Positions 18,901-25,678 of a stretch of DNA of 42,844 nucleotides are shown here, one piece after another; position 1 is the first letter of the stretch, and every line of letters starts with the position of its first letter. A program made the position numbers and the translations under genes. Source of the DNA: Bacteroidota bacterium (GTDB taxonomy: Bacteria; Bacteroidota; Bacteroidia; Bacteroidales; Lentimicrobiaceae); assembly GCA_009773455.1 (NCBI GenBank), contig WSXU01000025.1:2685-45528 (forward strand), written 5' to 3'. The notes under the pieces are model-generated. The model worked only from the letters and a program-made list of their open reading frames with translations, was not told the origin of the DNA and did not search any database.

Positions 18901-19167
18901 GATGTAAGGCCATTTTTCAGCGCACAGGGTGAAATCGCCGTTGAAACGGAGATACTTGCCCCCGGCGGGAAGAGTTACCGGCCCGATCGGGTGATTTTTC
19001 ATAAAACGCATACCGATGTAATTGATTACAAGACCGGGAAACCATATGATTCGCATAAAAATCAGATACGCCACTATGCAGCCCTGCTCAGTCAGATGGG
19101 CTATCCGGACCTGAAAGCCTGGCTTATCTATCTGGAGGAGCCGGTTGAGGTTATTGAGGTAAAATAA
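15997..19167 (+). CDS. UvrD/Rep-type helicase with C-terminal PD-(D/E)XK nuclease, AddA-like
   Basis: A 1056-residue superfamily 1A helicase-nuclease, likely the AddA-type subunit that processes DNA double-strand ends for recombination. Motifs in order: Walker A SAGSGKT (residues 10-16), motif Ia AITFTNKAANEI, Walker B DEFQD (397-401), GDGKQAIYRFR, motif V MTIHKSKGLEFPVV and motif VI YVAFTRAAERLYVL. The nuclease site is at the C-terminus: Asp997 in RPDRV, Asp1010 and Lys1012 in IDYKTG, and QIRHYA. Length and order match Bacteroidota AddA-like proteins. The partner AddB is not adjacent, since the gene to the left is transcribed the other way and selU follows 72 bases downstream. A promoter-like element and a period-7 repeat precede the start. 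Confidence 0.9.
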   Translation: MNNFLVYKSSAGSGKTYTLMRVYLEIVLKDPSRFRNILAITFTNKAANEIKQRILSNLRLLSVLDQDHIPQKIGHLVTSLSEATGFDVAALKESAARVLTLILHGYGDFAVSTIDSFMHRIIRSFSFDLKLSMNFEVEMDTAMLQAETVDLLLAGVGNDRHVTDVLVKFVQERAESDENWQIERDLQQFSNNLFREDAVAMLPLLGEFTPERLSLINRKLSQQISTYETNVRKPAIRAFQLIQSQGIDPESFYYSKTGIYSYFRKVSQGDVVVAGEPNSYVRKTIENNEWLSTKGKKSPDASAIISISAELTSCYREIEAIVLAGEGQQIICNNIRSNLYPMAVLGELNLRFQEVKKERNVISIAEFNRIISSIVANEPVPFIYERTGEKFRHYLIDEFQDTSVLQWQNLLPLVENSLSHGGRNMIVGDGKQAIYRFRNGEVDQFVKLPEIDNPSGNELVTQRALALRREFAPFRLDSNFRSKCEVVEFNNSFFRFASGAFLPDFREVYDGLDQKTNPDNKGGLVRIEFYDGDQSGFSDHNCKRVLELVEEITGDGYKPGDITVLCRSNKDSSSVATFLNAHGVQVVSSDSLLLSGSPEVNFLINFLTLISDPENDIARVAAAAYLSAINEGNGTGYHHHFSGAMNLQDFLTMLKQAGYDINTGKLRGLSLYDSCEELIRTFDLHLKSPVYMQFLLDEVLMYASGINTGIGGFIEYWEQNKTKLSVVLPLSPEAVQIMTIHKSKGLEFPVVIYAFADDDVRKLTRKSTWVELNDAELPELPVAMIRIDKSLAKTRLAEIYNTEFSKSKLDLLNMAYVAFTRAAERLYVLAGKQAAPGDEIRSIHTLIREFLMGAGIFSEGKLIYEFGQAVKKQPILKDTVPEKVIEAGFLTSDWRSRLVFAARAPRVWQASGPGESQASGNLLHLALSMIITPDDLETACDKLVLQGFITGNEQADLKKKLNAIINHKDVRPFFSAQGEIAVETEILAPGGKSYRPDRVIFHKTHTDVIDYKTGKPYDSHKNQIRHYAALLSQMGYPDLKAWLIYLEEPVEVIEVK

Positions 19168-19227
19168 TATCTGAAATGCATATCCCTATATGATTTTCTG
19201 ATCTTCAATATCAATGCTAAATTGCGG

Positions 19228-19235
19228 TAAATTTG
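19228..19235 (+). promoter_or_regulatory. Putative -7 promoter box very close to the selU start
   Basis: TAAATTTG ends only 4 bases before the selU ATG at 19240. If it is used, transcription would begin at or next to the A of the ATG, giving a leaderless message. Confidence 0.35.
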
Positions 19236-19239
19236 CCCG

Positions 19240-20280
19240 ATGATTGAGCCAGTTAAAGCAAACGACATTTTTTCTCTGAAAGCAGCCATGATGCTGGTAG
19301 ATGTGAGGTCACCGGCCGAGTTCCTTCAGGGGCATATACCGGGGGCTGTCAATATTCCGTTGTTTTCTGACAGTGAAAGGGCCGAGGTAGGAACCCGTTA
19401 CAAGCAGGCAGGCAGAGATGCAGCACTGCTTATCGGTCTTGATTTTGTCGGAGTGAAGATGGCTGGGTTCGTGAAGAAACTTCATGCCCTCTGCCGGGGA
19501 AACAGCAGGGAAGTTGCTGTTTATTGCTGGAGAGGGGGAATGCGCAGCGCTTCCATGGCCTGGTTGTTCAGCACGGCTGGATACAGGGTCAGTTTGCTCG
19601 AAGGAGGGTATAAGGCATACCGTTCTTATATCAGGGAAGCATCTGGCAAAAGTGTTCCGATGATTGTGCTCGGTGGAATGACCGGGTCGGGGAAGACTGA
19701 AATTCTTCTTGAACTCAAAAAATCAGGTGAACGGGTGATAGATCTGGAACATCTGGCTAGTAACAAAGGATCTGTTTTTGGTTATCTCGGACAGCCTGAA
19801 CAACCTACCAATGAGCAGTTTGAGAATAATCTGGCTGATGCATGGATTTTGCCGGGGGCTTCCGGACCTGTCTGGATTGAAGATGAAAGCCGCTCGATCG
19901 GAGCAGTTAGTCTGCCCGGACCATTCTTTGACAAGATGAAACAGCAGCCTATGGTATTGCTTCACGTGCCTGTAGAAAACAGGGTCGAACGCCTGATTAA
20001 GGAATATGCAGGATTTGATAAGTCATCGTTGACTGATGCACTCATGAAGATAGCCCAACCTATGGGAGGGCAGGGGGTGCTGGAAGCCGTTAAATCTATT
20101 GAGGAAAATAACTTTGCTCCGGCCATCAGGCTGGTGCTGGGTTATTACGATAAAATGTATTTAAGGGCTCTGGCAAAATTCAGCAACAGGGAAATCATTC
20201 AGATTGAATCTACAACCGGTGACGCGGCGGCAAATGCAGCATTGATCCTGAAACATATAAACGGGAATGCAGTCACATAG
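19240..20280 (+). CDS. selU: tRNA 2-selenouridine synthase
   Basis: SelU (also called MnmH or YbbB) converts 2-thiouridine at the wobble position of certain tRNAs to 2-selenouridine through a geranylated intermediate, using selenophosphate. The 346-residue product has both family domains: an N-terminal rhodanese domain with VDVRSPAEFLQGHIPGAVN and the active-site Cys96 in VYCWRGGMRS, then a P-loop domain with GGMTGSGKT at residues 145-153. The start at 19240 gives MIEPVKANDIF, close to the usual N-terminus. It lies 72 bases after the helicase gene and 123 bases before the lyase-SelD fusion gene, which would supply its selenophosphate donor; this is strong functional context. Confidence 0.95.
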   Translation: MIEPVKANDIFSLKAAMMLVDVRSPAEFLQGHIPGAVNIPLFSDSERAEVGTRYKQAGRDAALLIGLDFVGVKMAGFVKKLHALCRGNSREVAVYCWRGGMRSASMAWLFSTAGYRVSLLEGGYKAYRSYIREASGKSVPMIVLGGMTGSGKTEILLELKKSGERVIDLEHLASNKGSVFGYLGQPEQPTNEQFENNLADAWILPGASGPVWIEDESRSIGAVSLPGPFFDKMKQQPMVLLHVPVENRVERLIKEYAGFDKSSLTDALMKIAQPMGGQGVLEAVKSIEENNFAPAIRLVLGYYDKMYLRALAKFSNREIIQIESTTGDAAANAALILKHINGNAVT

Positions 20281-20332
20281 CTATAATTTCATCCCTGCCT
20301 GAAAAGTCCTTTCATCAAATGAATCACACTAT

Positions 20333-20401
20333 CTTTTAACTTTCAACTTTTTATTTTTACTTTTTACTTTTTACTTTTTACTTTTTACTTTGAGCTTCAC
20401 C
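20333..20401 (+). repeat. Period-7 tandem repeat between selU and the selD fusion gene
   Basis: About ten units with consensus CTTTTTA, starting CTTTTAA, CTTTCAA and ending CTTTGAG, CTTCACC; one unit at 20354-20359 is a base short. It ends 2 bases before the ATG at 20404. The reverse complement of the main unit is a rotation of AAGTAAA, a unit also present in the array at 33568-33665. Confidence 0.85.
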
Positions 20402-20403
20402 CC

Positions 20404-22605
20404 ATGAACCAGATATACCTCGATTACAATGCAACAACGCCTATTGATCCTGAAGTTGCAGCTGAAATGCGACCGTTTCTTGATGAATACTTCGGGAATC
20501 CGTCGAGCAGCCATGGATATGGCCTTAAAACCCGTATCGCTGTCGAAAAGGCAAGATCCAGGGTTGCAGCCATGATCAACTGCCGTCCGCAGGAGATTGT
20601 TTTTACCAGTGGCGGAACAGAATCGAATAATATGGCTATAAAGGGAGCTGCTTACGCCATGCGCCGGCACGGAAACCACATCATAGTCTCTGCAATAGAG
20701 CATCCTGCCGTGGCAGAGGTAACCCGTTTTCTCGAAACACAGGGATTTGAGATCACCATATTGCCTGTTGATAAATATGGCTTGGTTGATCCCGACAGGG
20801 TGGTAAAAGCCCTGAGGCCTGAAACCATCCTGATTTCGGTGATGCATGCCAACAATGAAGTGGGGACGATTCAGCCGGTTGCAGCCATTGCCGATATTGC
20901 CCGTCGTCACGGAGCGCTGATGCACACCGATGCGGCACAGTCGCTGGGGAAGATTCCTGTTGATGTCAGGGATCTGGATGTTGACCTGCTCTCAATTGCC
21001 GGTCACAAGTTATATGCACCCAAAGGCATCGGTGTTTTGTATATCCGCCACGGCGTAAAGATTGAAAAACTGATGCATGGCGCCGATCATGAACAAAACC
21101 TCAGGGCAGGAACTGAGAACGTACTTGAGATTGTGGGTCTCGGCAAAGCCTGTGAAATTGCCGGGCGGGAACTGGAGAACAATATCATTCACCTTGCTCA
21201 GATGCGTAGTCGTTTGCTCAAGGGGTTGACTGATCGCCTGGGCAATCTCAGGATCAACGGTCATCCTTCAAGGCATCTGCCCAATACCCTTTCCATTGGT
21301 TTCGAAAACCTGAATGCGGTAAGCCTGCTGCAGGCCATGGAAGGGGTTGCAGCTTCGGCTGGTGCAGCCTGTCATACAGGAACAACCGGCGATTCATCCG
21401 TACTGGGTGCAATGAAAGTGCCACCAGCCTATTCGCAGGGCACCATCCGTTTCTCAGCCGGAAAATATACAACCAGTGAAGAGATTGATCAGGCTGTGGA
21501 GATTATTTCATCTGCCGTAAAATCGCTTCAACCGGAACCTGCCGGGGATTTTTCAAAACCGGAAGGAAATGAAACGGTCAAACTGACCAGATTTACCCAT
21601 GGCCTGGGCTGTGCCTGTAAAATGAGGCCTGCCGATCTGGAAACGGTACTTGCCCATATGCCTGTGATAAACAATCCAAATGTTCTGGTTGGTGCCGATA
21701 AACGTGACGATGCAGCAGTTTACCGCCTCAGCAGTGAAATGGCTTTGGTTCAGACAGTAGATTTCTTCACACCTGTGGTAGATGATCCTTACACTTTCGG
21801 AGCGATCGCCGCGGCAAATTCGCTCAGCGATATTTACGCCATGGGTGCAACGCCCCTGTTTGCGTTGAACATTGCTGCTTTCCCGGTCAGCCGACTTCCG
21901 CTCGAAGTGCTTGAATCCATTCTGAAGGGTGCTTCAGATAAGGCAACCGAAGCCGGTATTCCGATTCTTGGCGGCCATTCTATCGAAGATACGGAACCAA
22001 AATTCGGGATGGTGGTAAGCGGACTTGTTCATCCTGACAAGGTATTATCCAATGCAGGAGCAAAGCCCGGGGATGTTCTGGTATTAACAAAGCCTGTTGG
22101 CACCGGGATTATTTCTACAGCAGCCAAGCGGGGAATTGCTGAGGAGCCTGGCATCAGTGCTGCTATAACTTCTATGCTGCAACTGAATAAGGGGGCGGCT
22201 GAACTTATGGGAAACCGAAAGGTTAATGCCTGTACCGATGTAACAGGTTTCGGGCTTATTGGTCACCTGCACGAGCTTACGGCTGCATCAGGAGTTACTG
22301 CAGAGATAAGTTTCGGAAATATTCCGTTTCTGGACGGTGCCCAGCAACTTGCTGCAGCAGGGGCGGTACCGGGCGGAACCATTGCCAATGCTGATTTTGC
22401 CAGGGAATTTACTGATTTCGGAGATTTCTCACTGACTGATATATACCTTGTGTGCGATGCACAAACCTCCGGGGGGCTGCTGATCAGCCTGCCGGTTGCT
22501 GAAGCTGAATTATTGATTAAAGGATTGGAAGAAGCGGGACTGATGGGAGTCGTTATAGGATCCGTCACAGGAAAGGGCAATGGACAAATCGAGCTGGTTG
22601 CCTGA
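20404..22605 (+). CDS. selD: Fusion of selenocysteine lyase/cysteine desulfurase-like domain with selenophosphate synthetase
   Basis: A 733-residue two-enzyme protein. Residues 1 to about 375 are a class V PLP aminotransferase-fold NifS-like enzyme: YLDYNATTPI at 5, FTSGGTESNN at 67, HTDAAQS at 174, PLP lysine Lys202 in AGHKLYAPKG, and catalytic Cys323 in ASAGAACHTG. The cysteine loop (GAACH) looks more like animal selenocysteine lyase than IscS (GSACTS). A linker of about 20 residues, rich in Pro, Ser and Glu, leads into SelD from about 393: THGLGCACKM with Cys403 and Lys406 in place of E. coli Cys17 and Lys20, GADKRDDAAVY, TVDFFTPVVDD and TDVTGFGLIGH. Cys403 is encoded by TGT, so it is not a selenocysteine. 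The frame is continuous, with no stop or overlap, so a real fusion rather than two genes. It would release selenium and pass it directly to selenophosphate synthesis, feeding SelU encoded just upstream. Confidence 0.93.
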   Translation: MNQIYLDYNATTPIDPEVAAEMRPFLDEYFGNPSSSHGYGLKTRIAVEKARSRVAAMINCRPQEIVFTSGGTESNNMAIKGAAYAMRRHGNHIIVSAIEHPAVAEVTRFLETQGFEITILPVDKYGLVDPDRVVKALRPETILISVMHANNEVGTIQPVAAIADIARRHGALMHTDAAQSLGKIPVDVRDLDVDLLSIAGHKLYAPKGIGVLYIRHGVKIEKLMHGADHEQNLRAGTENVLEIVGLGKACEIAGRELENNIIHLAQMRSRLLKGLTDRLGNLRINGHPSRHLPNTLSIGFENLNAVSLLQAMEGVAASAGAACHTGTTGDSSVLGAMKVPPAYSQGTIRFSAGKYTTSEEIDQAVEIISSAVKSLQPEPAGDFSKPEGNETVKLTRFTHGLGCACKMRPADLETVLAHMPVINNPNVLVGADKRDDAAVYRLSSEMALVQTVDFFTPVVDDPYTFGAIAAANSLSDIYAMGATPLFALNIAAFPVSRLPLEVLESILKGASDKATEAGIPILGGHSIEDTEPKFGMVVSGLVHPDKVLSNAGAKPGDVLVLTKPVGTGIISTAAKRGIAEEPGISAAITSMLQLNKGAAELMGNRKVNACTDVTGFGLIGHLHELTAASGVTAEISFGNIPFLDGAQQLAAAGAVPGGTIANADFAREFTDFGDFSLTDIYLVCDAQTSGGLLISLPVAEAELLIKGLEEAGLMGVVIGSVTGKGNGQIELVA

Positions 22606-23028
22606 TTAACTGCTCCATTACTTTAAAGTTTTCGTTGATCTGTCCTTCAGGACTAAATTAAACCGGCTGTCGACCCTGGTTCCCATTTCATATCTTTCAG
22701 TGTAAATAGTCAACAAGTCGGGAACTGAACAGAAGCCAACAGCCGGTTCGTAAGGGAGTTTTAGTACTAAACCGCAAAACTATGAGAAAAGTTAACTACG
22801 CTTTGATGTTTATGTAAGAATAGTAAAAAAGTAATGCATTTATTTGAAAATATATTAAAATATTTTACAAAAGCTTGATTAATATTAGATTATATGGAAA
22901 TATATTTTACTTAGGCTTAATAAAAGTTGAAGAAATGATAGTCCGGATATTTTCCACACCCCAACATGCGGAAGGGAGGACGCACCATCTGCAGCCTCCC
23001 TTTCACATGATTTAGAATTCATTACAGG
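22606..23028. other. Intergenic region with two possible hairpins, no gene seen
   Basis: Gap between the converging fusion gene and the first peptidase gene. At 22661-22748 a 10-bp perfect inverted repeat (AACCGGCTGT, ACAGCCGGTT) encloses a second pair (GTTCCC at 22679, GGGAAC at 22720). At 22972-23002 AAGGGAGG and CCTCCCTT form an 8-bp stem with a 15-base loop just past the peptidase stop codon, without a U run. The stretch 22790-22920 is very AT-rich. I see no open frame or RNA gene that I recognise. Confidence 0.4.
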
Positions 23029-25266
23029 TCAGGGATGAACTGCCCCAACAAAGGCACTTCCGTTATTATCAACAATGGTAACATCGCCGGTATCCACACT
23101 GCCATCACCGTTGATATCCGTAACCACATATCCTGAAGCAAAGGCTGAGGCATCGTTGTCGATGGGGGTCATATCCCCTGTATCTACAGACCCGTCCTGA
23201 TTGGCGTCACCTCCGTAAAGACAATATTTTACACCCTTTAAGATCGAATTGTTACCGTAAACTTTTGCAGGGGAATCTGAAAAATTGTAATTTATGGTAC
23301 TTCCACTGAATGAAACAGGCGTGGATGACCAGGATTCGATACTGTTCCTGTGGTTGACAATCAGGTAATAGCTTCCAGATAATGCTGATGGAAAACCAAC
23401 TGTGCAGGTTCCGTTCTGATTCAGATCTGTGTTGCCGGAGGTTGCTACAATGGCATAGGGCGGTGCTGCCTGAGCCAGGCTGATGTTGATCTGATCAGCC
23501 ACAGTTCCGGGGAAATGGGGGCCGTATTCATCACCTGCTTTTCGCATCTGCTGTGTTGCCGGATCAAACAATCCTTCAAGCATCAGGGTAAGATTCAATA
23601 TTTTCTGCGCCTGGGGATTGATGACATTTACTGTGTAATCTTCAGTTTCTCCCCAATCAACAGGTCCGCAGGGGACAATTTCTCCGGTATATAACAACCT
23701 TACCCGGAGCCTGGTCGGCCCGTTTAACGCATCTGCAGGAGGCGTGATTGTGCCGGAAAGGGAACTTTGGCTCATGGGGAAATATTCTCCGGTATCATCG
23801 AAATCAAGATCCTGGTTCCAGTCGACCCAGGCACCACACTGATCACCGGTATACCATGGGCTGGTTGTAACTGAAATCGGATAACCCGTGCCTGCAGTAA
23901 TAGTGGTGGTGATTCCGGTGAAATCCGAATACCCGTTTGTGCCGCACGATGATGAATTGTTAATGGTATTGAAGTTCAATGTGCCGATGTATTCGTCACA
24001 AGTTGCACTTGCCTCACAGTAATCAGGATCTTCAACGGTGATGTACCCCGGTTTGGTTTCTGTGTCGCTTCCATTGGCATTTGTTGCAACCAGGGTAACG
24101 GCAAATGTTCCGGGAGAGTTGTAGGTAACAACCGGGTTCTCAAGTGAAGAAGCAGAAGGAGTGCCACCTTCGAATGTCCATTGCCAACTGGTAGGATTGC
24201 CTGCTGAGATATCAGAGAAAGTAACACTTTCGCCTGTCAGGATTGAAGAAGGATTGCCCGAAAAATTGGCAATCGGTGGTGCGCTGGCGGCATACAACTG
24301 CAATACGGTGACTCCCCATTGTGCCATTCCGGCATATTCACCGCCCCATACCATGGAATGGTCCAGGTAATCCCAGGTGTCGTGCAGGTAGACAATACTG
24401 CCGGTTTCATCGTACCCGTAGCCAAGCATTGTATGTCCTGATACCTGGATCAGCACCGGTCTGCCATTATCTATTTCATTCATGTACTGTGCAAATGTGA
24501 ATCCCAGTGTATTTCCGCCGTTACCGTAAATCAGCTGGGTGTAATTCTGAACAACAGTTATTCCGCGTGATTCGTAAAAAAGCCGCATGCCATGGCATCC
24601 ATCGCGGCCTGAAGGTTCCGAACCACTGTAATCATAAATCGGACTGCCATCTCCGTAATAATAAAAAGTAGTGGATCCGTCCGAACTCCCTACAGCCGAC
24701 TGGTTGGTTCCCATATAGTCGGCCAGACAGTCACCATGGGTGTGCTGGGCCCATCCATTGATAATGTATGGATCAGGATCCGGACTGTTGTATAAAGTCC
24801 AATAATCATCCACATGTCCCCTGTTTGTGCGTCCGTCAAGATTCAGCATGGTGGCACTAAGCGGGCACAGGTCGCGTGTTTCTCCATTAATGACAGTGGA
24901 TCCCCAGCTGCTGTTGTTCATTGGCATCACGCCTCCGTTGGTGGGGCCGGTATAAGCAGAAGGATAACCACTGTTATCATAAAAACCTGCACCCATGGAG
25001 GCTGCGGTGGGTGAGCAACCGAATGACCAGCTGAATGCCGGAACATTTGCCAGTACAACCGCACTTCCTGATAAAGTGGCCTCAGGTGCCCTGTAACCTG
25101 CCGGTGGTTTGACCGGAGTCGTTACCCTGATGATTTCCCGTCCGCTTTCGTCATAAGTCCGGCCAGTTATATACCGTTCAACTGTGACGGGGCCGGTTTG
25201 TGCAAAACCGCAGATAGCACCTGCAATGAGAATGGCTGCCAGTAGTAAGTGTCTTCTGTATTTCAT
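23029..25266 (-). CDS. Secreted C39-like cysteine peptidase with PKD, GEVED and dockerin-like modules
   Basis: A 745-residue exported protein. Signal peptide 1-22 (cut near GFAQ). Residues about 60-325 look like a papain-fold C39-type peptidase: Cys84 in SFGCSPTAASM, His278 in SGHTMLGYGY and Asp296 in LHDTWDY would be the catalytic triad. A PKD domain follows (about 332-412, with WQWTFEGG and VTYNSPGTFAVTL), then a GEVED-type domain (about 415-550, CGAWVDWNQDLDFDD and GETEDYTV). The last ~190 residues are a module shared with two other proteins here, holding NHRNSIESW and a pair of calcium loops (DANQDGSVDTGD and DINGDGSVDTGD), ending in Pro. It is a paralogue of the next gene, 412 bases away. 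Substrate unknown. The catalytic assignment rests on motif spacing. Confidence 0.85.
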   Translation of the reverse strand: MKYRRHLLLAAILIAGAICGFAQTGPVTVERYITGRTYDESGREIIRVTTPVKPPAGYRAPEATLSGSAVVLANVPAFSWSFGCSPTAASMGAGFYDNSGYPSAYTGPTNGGVMPMNNSSWGSTVINGETRDLCPLSATMLNLDGRTNRGHVDDYWTLYNSPDPDPYIINGWAQHTHGDCLADYMGTNQSAVGSSDGSTTFYYYGDGSPIYDYSGSEPSGRDGCHGMRLFYESRGITVVQNYTQLIYGNGGNTLGFTFAQYMNEIDNGRPVLIQVSGHTMLGYGYDETGSIVYLHDTWDYLDHSMVWGGEYAGMAQWGVTVLQLYAASAPPIANFSGNPSSILTGESVTFSDISAGNPTSWQWTFEGGTPSASSLENPVVTYNSPGTFAVTLVATNANGSDTETKPGYITVEDPDYCEASATCDEYIGTLNFNTINNSSSCGTNGYSDFTGITTTITAGTGYPISVTTSPWYTGDQCGAWVDWNQDLDFDDTGEYFPMSQSSLSGTITPPADALNGPTRLRVRLLYTGEIVPCGPVDWGETEDYTVNVINPQAQKILNLTLMLEGLFDPATQQMRKAGDEYGPHFPGTVADQINISLAQAAPPYAIVATSGNTDLNQNGTCTVGFPSALSGSYYLIVNHRNSIESWSSTPVSFSGSTINYNFSDSPAKVYGNNSILKGVKYCLYGGDANQDGSVDTGDMTPIDNDASAFASGYVVTDINGDGSVDTGDVTIVDNNGSAFVGAVHP

Positions 25267-25362
25267 AGTAAAATAATTACAAAATATAAATCCGGTTCAA
25301 TAGCTTTCAATCACTGTAAAAATTAGCATCCTTGTAAGCTGGGTTAGCAATGAGGGATTAGT

Positions 25363-25411
25363 TAACAGATAACAGATAACAATTAACAGATAACGGTTTA
25401 CAGATAGCAGA
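25363..25411. repeat. Period-7 tandem repeat upstream of the first peptidase gene
   Basis: Seven units: TAACAGA, TAACAGA, TAACAAT, TAACAGA, TAACGGT, TTACAGA, TAGCAGA. It lies in the 412-base gap between the two peptidase genes, 97 bases upstream of the start of the leftward gene at 25266. The rest of this gap is AT-rich and shows no open frame of note. Confidence 0.85.
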
Positions 25412-25636
25412 AGGATTAAATGTTAATATGCTAAGAGCACCGCTAATTTAATAACGAAAACACAGAATTGGTTATCGGTCCTTCGATTTTTATTATTTTT
25501 TTTAATAATTAAATAAACGCAATACCCATTGGTTATTCAATCGCAATTAGCCGGATTCTCTGATATGTTCAGGATGTGGAAATTAACTTCAGTACCAGTA
25601 ACTGGTTTCCTGAATTTTGCCGGTTAACAAACGATA

Positions 25637-25656
25637 CCGGATTGTGGGCGATCCGG
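25637..25656 (-). terminator. Possible hairpin after the second peptidase gene
   Basis: CCGGAT and ATCCGG make a 6-bp stem with an 8-base loop, 23 bases past the stop codon at 25679. The following bases are only partly U-rich, so terminator function is uncertain. Confidence 0.35.
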
Positions 25657-25678
25657 CTGTTTTATAACAACGCTGAAA

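Noticed and set aside
21610-21630. Selenocysteine (in-frame TGA) at the SelD active site
   Set aside because: Both active-site codons read TGT, so ordinary cysteine is encoded.
22661-22748. Selenocysteine tRNA next to the selD fusion
   Set aside because: No 8-bp acceptor stem with the T-loop GTTCGA pattern and no UCA anticodon loop on either strand.
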